From Pseudomonadota bacterium (GTDB lineage: Bacteria; Pseudomonadota; Alphaproteobacteria; UBA2136; JAPKEQ01): a DNA stretch of 64,000 bases. The first letter of the stretch is position 1. The number at the start of each line of letters is the position of its first letter. Below, piece after piece: positions 8,619-14,656 of this stretch. The notes under the pieces are model-generated. The model saw nothing but the letters and a program-made list of their open reading frames with translations. It had not been told where the DNA came from and searched no databases. The stretch spans positions 124,001-188,000 of the forward strand of contig JAYZXF010000001.1 of assembly GCA_036141575.1 (NCBI GenBank), in the 5' to 3' direction. The position numbers and the translations under genes are program-made.

Positions 8619-10220
8619 ATGCCTATTCTTGGACGTCAAACTGGTGAAACTCTACCAGAAACTCTCGTGAAAACACGTACTGTTTACACAAATCTTACAG
8701 CAGGTGAGCTCACAGAACATGCCCTTAAAGCAGGCACAGCTAAACTCTCTAAAAATGGGGCTTTGGTTGTTGAAACTGGTGAGCACACAGGCCGAAGTGC
8801 TAACGATAAGTTTATTGTGAAAGACAGCACAACAGAAGGCACGATTGACTGGGGGAAAGTGAACCAGCCAATGACGACTGAGCAAGCCGAAACGCTCTTT
8901 ACAGATGTTATGGCTTCTTATGAAGGTCAAGATTTATACGTACAAGATTCTTACGCAGGCGCTGATGCAGACTATGGCATTGGGGTACGCACAGTCAGCC
9001 CATCTTCATGGCATACACTCTTTGCACAAAATATGTTTATTGGTCTGCAAAATGCAGAATACGAAGACTTTTCATCAGACTTTACGATTTACCATGCACC
9101 AGAATTTACAGCGACACCTGAAAAGCATGGCACGAACTCAGGCACGTTTATTGTGATTGATTTCACAAATAAGCGCGTGATGATTGGTGGTACAAGCTAC
9201 GCAGGTGAAATAAAGAAATCTATCTTTACAGTCCTTAACTACGTACTGCCAGAGCAGGGTGTATTCCCAATGCACTGTAGTGCTAACGTGGACGATATGG
9301 GCAATGCAGCGGTATTCTTTGGTCTGTCTGGTACAGGTAAAACAACGCTTTCAGCTGATAGTTCTCGCACACTTGTAGGGGATGACGAGCATGGCTGGAG
9401 TACGCGCGGCCTCTTTAACTTTGAAGGCGGTTGCTACGCGAAAACAATTCGCCTAAGTGCAAATGCTGAACCTGAAATTTACGCCACAACACAGCGTTTT
9501 GGAACAATTCTAGAAAACGTGGTTATGGACGATGTCACACGTGAGCTGGATCTTGATGATGCGTCTCTCACTGAGAACACGCGTGCGTCATACCCGCTTG
9601 AGTTTATTCCAAACGCAAGTGCAACAGGTACGGGCCCAACACCTAAGGATATCGTGATGCTGACAGCTGACGCCTTTGGTGTATTGCCTCCAATTAGCCG
9701 CCTAGATACAAAGCAGGCGCTTTATCACTTCCTTTCTGGTTATACAGCTAAAATTGCTGGTACGGAGAAGGGGCTTGGTGATGAACCAGTCGCAGCCTTT
9801 TCTGCATGCTTTGGCGCACCATTTATGCCATGCCATCCAGTAGAATACGCAAAGCTAATGGCTGAAAAACTCGAAGAAACAGGCGCGCGCTGCTGGCTTG
9901 TAAACACTGGCTGGACAGGTGGTGCTTACGGTACGGGTGAGCGTATGCCAATTGCTTATACACGTGCTATGCTCAGAGCTGCTCTCAACGGTGAGCTTGA
10001 AACAGCATGCTACACAACGCATCCTGTATTTGGCCTTTCTATGCCAACAACATGTCCAGGTGTGCCTAACAATGTGCTTAACCCAATGAGTACTTGGAAG
10101 GATAAGACAGCCTACATGGAACAAGCAAAAATGCTTCAAGACATGTTTGAAGAAAACTTTGAGCAATTTGAGGCGAAGTTCCAAGAGCTTATGCTGACAC
10201 CGCTTGTAAGAGCTGCGTAA
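8619..10220 (+). CDS. pckA: Phosphoenolpyruvate carboxykinase (ATP)
   Basis: Converts oxaloacetate and ATP to phosphoenolpyruvate, CO2 and ADP, the first step of gluconeogenesis from TCA intermediates. It has 533 residues, the normal length. The PEPCK signatures are present: HTGRSANDKFIV near the N-terminus, HCSANVD, the kinase-1a loop GLSGTGKTTLSAD, and GDDEHGWS with FNFEGGCYAK. The chosen start is ATG at 8619 (MPILGRQTGETLPE) because TAAGGAG lies 8 bases upstream; a GTG nine bases earlier overlaps that RBS. It is divergent from the VirB11-like gene and is a single-gene unit. Confidence 0.97.
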   Translation: MPILGRQTGETLPETLVKTRTVYTNLTAGELTEHALKAGTAKLSKNGALVVETGEHTGRSANDKFIVKDSTTEGTIDWGKVNQPMTTEQAETLFTDVMASYEGQDLYVQDSYAGADADYGIGVRTVSPSSWHTLFAQNMFIGLQNAEYEDFSSDFTIYHAPEFTATPEKHGTNSGTFIVIDFTNKRVMIGGTSYAGEIKKSIFTVLNYVLPEQGVFPMHCSANVDDMGNAAVFFGLSGTGKTTLSADSSRTLVGDDEHGWSTRGLFNFEGGCYAKTIRLSANAEPEIYATTQRFGTILENVVMDDVTRELDLDDASLTENTRASYPLEFIPNASATGTGPTPKDIVMLTADAFGVLPPISRLDTKQALYHFLSGYTAKIAGTEKGLGDEPVAAFSACFGAPFMPCHPVEYAKLMAEKLEETGARCWLVNTGWTGGAYGTGERMPIAYTRAMLRAALNGELETACYTTHPVFGLSMPTTCPGVPNNVLNPMSTWKDKTAYMEQAKMLQDMFEENFEQFEAKFQELMLTPLVRAA

Positions 10221-10269
10221 AAGCACTATACTTGTATACGGTAAAAACTGAATATGAGGGTGAAAGACT

Positions 10270-10392
10270 ATGACTCTTTCTATATCGAACATATCTGCGA
10301 TTCTGCTGCTTGCAGTGGCTGGATTTATTGTATTTAGCTGTGCAGATGACTTTGAACGACATACAAAGAAAAGTGTTCAAACTACCCTCTAA
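10270..10392 (+). CDS. Possible small single-span membrane protein, 40 aa
   Basis: A 41-codon frame (start MTLSISNISAILLLAVAGF) has one hydrophobic helix of about 18 residues ending in Cys, then a charged tail (DDFERHTKKS). A weak GAGGG lies upstream. It starts 49 bases after pckA with no terminator between, so it could be co-transcribed. The helix-plus-basic-tail layout is typical of real small membrane proteins, but the support is composition only. Confidence 0.35.
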   Translation: MTLSISNISAILLLAVAGFIVFSCADDFERHTKKSVQTTL

Positions 10393-10520
10393 TAGCACAA
10401 ATTTGCTTAATTTTTAAGCATGCGTAGGCGGGTTTGCAGATTTTTTGCGATTTCTCTATGAATAGCAATTGACAACTGCGACGGAGGTGGTTAAATTGCA
10501 CCTCGTTGATGACCACACGT

Positions 10521-10606
10521 GGTGAGATGGCCGAGTGGTTAAAGGCAGCAGACTGTAAATCTGCCCGCGTAAGCGTACGTAGGTTCGAATCCTACTCTCA
10601 CCACCA
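10521..10606 (+). tRNA. tRNA-Tyr (anticodon GTA)
   Basis: A class II tRNA. The acceptor GGTGAGA pairs with TCTCACC, the anticodon GTA is at 10555-10557, the long variable arm is CCGCGTAAGCGTACG, and the T-loop is GGTTCGAATCC. CCA is encoded in the gene. A terminator follows at 10618. Confidence 0.95.
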
Positions 10607-10617
10607 CTTCAAATGTA

Positions 10618-10642
10618 AATTCGCCCTCTGGGCGATTTTTTT
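10618..10642 (+). terminator. Terminator of tRNA-Tyr
   Basis: TCGCCC and GGGCGA pair around a 3-base loop (10621-10635), followed by seven T. Confidence 0.85.
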
Positions 10643-10669
10643 ATTTGAAGAGTTTGGTGCAGTTGATGA

Positions 10670-10748
10670 GAGCCTACAAAAGTGGCGAAGCCACGGGTAG
10701 GTTTGAAAGCGAAGCGCTCCTCCGACTGAAAGAAGGAGAATCCTGCTC
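10670..10748. other. Densely self-complementary non-coding stretch
   Basis: Right after the tRNA terminator several complementary segments nest: GAGC (10670) with GCTC (10745), CCTAC with GTAGG, GTGGC-GAA-GCCAC, AGCG-AAG-CGCT and CTCCT with AGGAG. No reading frame covers it. It may be a structured RNA or a worn repeat; I see no proof of either. Confidence 0.3.
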
Positions 10749-10806
10749 AGGTCATATTTTTTCACTTATAATGCTTTAGTTTTATTTAAATGTGTGGATA
10801 AAGTTC

Positions 10807-11340
10807 ATGTCTAAGAAAGGAAATTTTCTACAAGATCCTTATTTTGAAAGGTTGAGAGATTTTTTGAAAGAATCAAATAACGAAAGTGATAGAGGCAAAG
10901 CACTAGTTGTAGCCTCGTTAATTGAAGAAATGTTGGAAGAAATACTAACAAATTTTATGCTTGATAATAAAGCTGTGAAAAAGCTCTTTAATGTTCCTAA
11001 TGCACCATTATCAAACCTTTCTTCAAAAACTTTATTATGCAGAGCTCTTGGTTTGATTAATGAGGCTGAATTTAGAGAAATTGAGATAATTAGAAAGATT
11101 AGAAATAGTTTTGCACATAATGTTTTATGTTCCTTTAAAGATGAACGAATTGCAGATATATCGAAATCGTTAATGGCAGGAATGTCTTATGTTGATGCGT
11201 TAGAAAAGGGGCATAAATCAAGAATTGATGAGCCAAGAAGTAGATTTTCCGCTGCATCAACTTCTTTAGTTTTTGGTTTATATAATAGATCTACATATGT
11301 ATTTAGAATAAAAATTGCAGAAAGCAAATTCCCAATCTAA
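10807..11340 (+). CDS. MtlR/HEPN-like protein, 177 aa
   Basis: Resembles the MtlR (mannitol operon repressor) family, a helical fold of the HEPN type. Features are a long helix with VVASLIEEMLEEILTNFML, a short loop with LSNLSSKTLLCRALGLI, and the motif RKIRNSFAHN, which matches the HEPN-type RxxxxH signature. Family members are found singly in many genomes and often lie in mobile regions. The gene is strikingly AT-rich against its surroundings and sits next to a tRNA, both signs of acquisition. The ATG at 10807 is preferred; a GTG 15 bases upstream is possible and neither has a clear RBS. The RNase-like RxxxxH reading is inference. Confidence 0.55.
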   Translation: MSKKGNFLQDPYFERLRDFLKESNNESDRGKALVVASLIEEMLEEILTNFMLDNKAVKKLFNVPNAPLSNLSSKTLLCRALGLINEAEFREIEIIRKIRNSFAHNVLCSFKDERIADISKSLMAGMSYVDALEKGHKSRIDEPRSRFSAASTSLVFGLYNRSTYVFRIKIAESKFPI

Positions 11341-11382
11341 TGCCCCCACCCATAAATAAATATGGGATAAGGGAGGATCCTT

Positions 11383-12129
11383 TTGGGCTTTATTAACAAC
11401 ATGATGAAGAAACTAGGCTACGTGCCACAATCTGACTTGAATGAAAGTCAGGCACAGGCGCGCGCTTTGGAGTCTGATTTAAGTGCGGCCCGTGCAGAAT
11501 CTTATGATCTTCATAACCGTATGACAAGTATGCAAAGAGAGCTTGATTTGAGCCGTCGTGATGATCTGACAGGGCTTGGCAATAAAAAGCGTCTCGACGA
11601 TGCGTACCAAAAGCTTTATGTGGATGACCATCTAGAAGGTCATGCACTTGTTATGATTGATGCCAATAACTTGAAAAAGGTAAACGATACCCTTGAATAC
11701 GATGGCGGGAACACGTATTTACGCCATATTGCCCATTCTATATCAGAAACATTCCCAGACCATGTGGTGATGGCGCGTCACGGTGGGGATGAATATTCAA
11801 TTATTATTAAAGCGACAGAAGAAGAGGCGCAGGCGTTGGCTGATCAGTTTGAGGCCCATGTGCAAGAGAACCTGTGTTTCCATATGGAAGATGACACGCT
11901 TTATGCGATTGAGGGCAGTGCGGCCTCAGGCGTAACAGCTCTGCATAATGGAATGAAGCTTGGCGGCAATGGTGGCGCTATTGAAGCAGCCACACAAGAA
12001 ATGCAGCCCCATAAAGATGCTATGAAAGCTGCCTTAAAAGAAAGCGGGCATGAAGTAGGTATGGTACGTGAAGCCACTGGCCCTGAGCAAGAGCAGTTTC
12101 ATGCGCGCGAGCAAGAACTGTTTATTTAG
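11383..12129 (+). CDS. GGDEF-domain protein (probable diguanylate cyclase), soluble
   Basis: A GGDEF domain synthesises cyclic di-GMP from two GTP. The 248 residues begin with a coiled-coil-like segment (about 15-57), followed by the GGDEF domain opening SRRDDLTGLGNKKRL. The signature is GGDEY (134-138), a tolerated variant. The inhibitory I-site RxxD is absent (Pro and Val at the two positions), so no product inhibition is expected through that site. A 50-residue tail follows. The TTG start at 11383 is chosen because GGGAGG lies 6 bases upstream. A second GGDEF gene follows 250 bases later on the same strand. Confidence 0.85.
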   Translation: MGFINNMMKKLGYVPQSDLNESQAQARALESDLSAARAESYDLHNRMTSMQRELDLSRRDDLTGLGNKKRLDDAYQKLYVDDHLEGHALVMIDANNLKKVNDTLEYDGGNTYLRHIAHSISETFPDHVVMARHGGDEYSIIIKATEEEAQALADQFEAHVQENLCFHMEDDTLYAIEGSAASGVTALHNGMKLGGNGGAIEAATQEMQPHKDAMKAALKESGHEVGMVREATGPEQEQFHAREQELFI

Positions 12130-12177
12130 GGGTAGAAATCTTAATTTTTAGCTCTTACACTTTAACGGTATTTAAGC

Positions 12178-12378
12178 TTGGCACATAGAAAGTTAAAAAT
12201 GGTTCAAAAAGAACGCCGGCAATCGCCACCTCAAAAGCGTAAGCATAATGAACGTCGTGCAGATATGCGTATTATCACATCGGCATCTCAGTCTGATATT
12301 TATCTTTGGGCGGTGTCGCTTGTCTTTATGGCCATGATTCTTGTGACAGTTACTTTGCTGGCGGTGTTGAAAGGGTAG
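12178..12378 (+). CDS. Small single-span membrane protein, basic N-terminus
   Basis: An unrecognised 66-residue product, or 59 residues if the ATG at 12199 is used instead of the TTG at 12178. The first 40 residues are strongly basic (ERRQSPPQKRKHNERR). A single membrane helix follows (LWAVSLVFMAMILVTVTLLAVL), so the N-terminus is probably cytoplasmic. It ends two bases before the start of the EamA-like/GGDEF gene, suggesting an operon and translational coupling. It could be a small partner of that membrane protein. Confidence 0.6.
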   Translation: MAHRKLKMVQKERRQSPPQKRKHNERRADMRIITSASQSDIYLWAVSLVFMAMILVTVTLLAVLKG

Positions 12379-12380
12379 GC

Positions 12381-14078
12381 ATGTTGTATCTTGGTATTTT
12401 TCAGGCTCTTGGCCTCACTGTTCTGATTTCATTTTTTAATGTGTTTTTACGTATGGCTGTGCAGGAGTGGCATGTGGAGCCTGTACCTTTCACATGTTAT
12501 TGCTTACTTATGGCAGCGTTTGTTCTCACGCTTGCAGCGGGCCCAGGTAAGCTTGTAAAGGAAACGCTTAAATCTAAAATTACTTGGATTTATAGCTTTA
12601 TTTTGGTGAGTACATATATTGTCGATACTTACGTGATGTTTTATATCAGTGCAACTGAGGCAAGTTTTTTTAGCCGGTTAAGTATTCCCATTGCCCTTCT
12701 TATTGCTTGGGTCTTTTTCCAGCGTAAAGTAAAGCCTTCAGACTTATTGGGTGTTTCTGTCATTATGCTGGGTGTTGTTTGGCTGATTTTCTTGCAGCCA
12801 CAAGAGATGCTGCTGGCGATCTTGTTTGTTGTTGGGCTTTCTGCATTTTTCCAAACCCTACAGTTTGTACTGGCTGAAAGCCATAAACAGGCCAGTGAAG
12901 CAGTGCAAGCAGGGACAATGAGAGATGAGTGGCGTGTGACAGGCCTTGTTACATTTGTGACGAGTGCGGTATTTTTATTTTTAGCGCTTATTTTAAGCTG
13001 GACTGGCGGGCATATTGGTGTGCTCCCTGAAAAGTTTATTGTGCCTATAGAGCGCTTTGCGGATAAAAATACAGTATTTGCTGCCTTGTTTTATGGGGCG
13101 CTTATTTTGCCGTTTATTCGTTACTTTAAATGGTCAGCAAGCCAGAACCTTAAGGCTGAAAATTTACTTCTCTTCATGGCGTTCATTCCAATGGTGACAT
13201 ATGCGTTTGAGAAAGCCCTTGTTATGCTCTCTCTTATGCCGTCAGGGCATATGACGTTTTCAGATGGGAGAGGCGGTCAGCTTTTGGCGATTGCCGTTCT
13301 TATGACGCTTGGGGCAGGTCTTACTACGTTTCTGCGTATGAGGCGTATGATTAGAGAGTCTGGAGAAGGTGGCGGGCTCATTGCTCTTAAGGCAGCGCTT
13401 CTCAGGGGGCGTTCTCTTGCAATTCACCACAGTGAGTCAGCAGAAGATGACTATGAAATTGTTATGAATACATTAGAATTTGCAAAAGGGCATAAGGCAA
13501 AAGCCGCCCAACTTCTAGATATTCCAGAGAGCACGCTTGCAGTGATTAAAGAAGGTAGAGGAACTCTTGCGCTTATTGAATCTGAAAGTAAGAAAGTTGC
13601 GAGGTGCTATCGAAGCCGTGTAGCTAGCCGTGATGCTTTAACGGGGTTACTCAACCGTTCTTCTTTTGCTGCGCAAGTTAGAGAGCTGTTGGAATCTGGA
13701 CAGGTTTTGACTCTTCTTTATATTGATTTGGATAAGTTTAAGCCAATTAACGATACATATGGCCATGAGGTTGGGGATGAGGTTCTTGCGATTGCAGCTG
13801 AGCGTATGAAAGGCATTCTGCCTTCAGGATCCCTTATTGCGCGTATGGGCGGGGATGAGTTTTGTATTGGTATTTTGAATGATAAGAGTCAGGCTATTGC
13901 AAACGCTTTGAAAAAAGCGATCTCTGAGAAGATTTCTATAGAAGGAGTTGATGAGCTTATTCATATAGGAGCATCCATTGGTACGGCAATGGCACCAGAA
14001 GATGGTGTGGTTTATGAAGATCTTATTTCTAAAGCGGATAAGGGGATGTACGGCGTGAAGCATTCACGAGATACATAA
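12381..14078 (+). CDS. EamA-like membrane protein with Fis-like HTH segment and GGDEF domain
   Basis: A 565-residue membrane protein. Residues 1-325 hold about ten hydrophobic helices with the look of the EamA drug/metabolite family (SRLSIPIALLIAWVFFQRK then LLGVSVIMLGVVWLIF). A cytosolic stretch at about 357-392 reads like a Fis-type helix-turn-helix (MNTLEFAKGHKAKAAQLL then IPESTL). A full GGDEF domain follows (DALTGLLNRSSF; GGDEF at 490-494) with no I-site (Pro and Ser in place of Arg and Asp). The ATG at 12381 is chosen because it abuts the preceding gene. It likely couples sensing of a membrane ligand to cyclic di-GMP production; the HTH call is inference. Confidence 0.82.
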   Translation: MLYLGIFQALGLTVLISFFNVFLRMAVQEWHVEPVPFTCYCLLMAAFVLTLAAGPGKLVKETLKSKITWIYSFILVSTYIVDTYVMFYISATEASFFSRLSIPIALLIAWVFFQRKVKPSDLLGVSVIMLGVVWLIFLQPQEMLLAILFVVGLSAFFQTLQFVLAESHKQASEAVQAGTMRDEWRVTGLVTFVTSAVFLFLALILSWTGGHIGVLPEKFIVPIERFADKNTVFAALFYGALILPFIRYFKWSASQNLKAENLLLFMAFIPMVTYAFEKALVMLSLMPSGHMTFSDGRGGQLLAIAVLMTLGAGLTTFLRMRRMIRESGEGGGLIALKAALLRGRSLAIHHSESAEDDYEIVMNTLEFAKGHKAKAAQLLDIPESTLAVIKEGRGTLALIESESKKVARCYRSRVASRDALTGLLNRSSFAAQVRELLESGQVLTLLYIDLDKFKPINDTYGHEVGDEVLAIAAERMKGILPSGSLIARMGGDEFCIGILNDKSQAIANALKKAISEKISIEGVDELIHIGASIGTAMAPEDGVVYEDLISKADKGMYGVKHSRDT

Positions 14079-14656
14079 GCTAAAATAAATGGTGGAGAAT
14101 TCAACTCCGAGCAACGGAGTATCTTCTTTTGTTCCATCGTTACTAAATCTATACACTCCATTCATCATCGAGCGAAATTCTCTCATAAGTCCGAATAGAA
14201 AAAGACGGTCTACTAAATGAATCTCAGAATCTGCAATCGCCATCGAGCGAAACGGTCTCTGTAAGTCCGCTGAAAAAGACGGTCTAGTTAATGAATTTCA
14301 TCTCTGCATTCAAATCCTTGCGATAAAGTCTCACACATCCGAAATTCCCTGTTTAATAATGTAAATACAGGGAAAATTATTAAACCCTAAATAGAGTCTC
14401 TAAATAAAAAGCACTGCTACCAACGCTTTTCATGAATCTGACCCCAAAAATAACAGGGAATTATCAGGGAAATATTTTTAACAGACGCTGATAAATCAAG
14501 CGCTGAGATACCGTGATTATCAAATGTACTATTATTTTTTTGAACTGCGTAATACGCTACTCATAAAAAAGTTAATGCCGTTTGATAGGTGCCATATAAA
14601 GCCCTAAGAACCATCTGTCGCTTTTCTTATTTGCGTCATACTGCAATCATTTTTTA
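14079..14656. other. Non-coding boundary region with degenerate repeats
   Basis: No credible gene in 578 bases. It holds TGGTGGAGA at 14090 (also the 3' edge of the tmRNA at 27052), two copies of an imperfect repeat of about 60 bases, and several TTCCCTG/CAGGGAA words, including an 8-bp inverted pair at 14345-14352 and 14367-14374. It marks the left edge of the accessory block. Confidence 0.6.
14166..14303. repeat. Imperfect tandem repeat, period about 75 bp
   Basis: Two copies begin CATCGAGCGAAA/T at 14166 and 14241. They share AAGTCCG, then GAAAAAGACGGTCTA, then TTAATGAAT or CTAAATGAAT. A more degraded third copy can be seen near 14318 (GCGATAAAGTCTC, then CATCCGAAAT). Confidence 0.7.
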
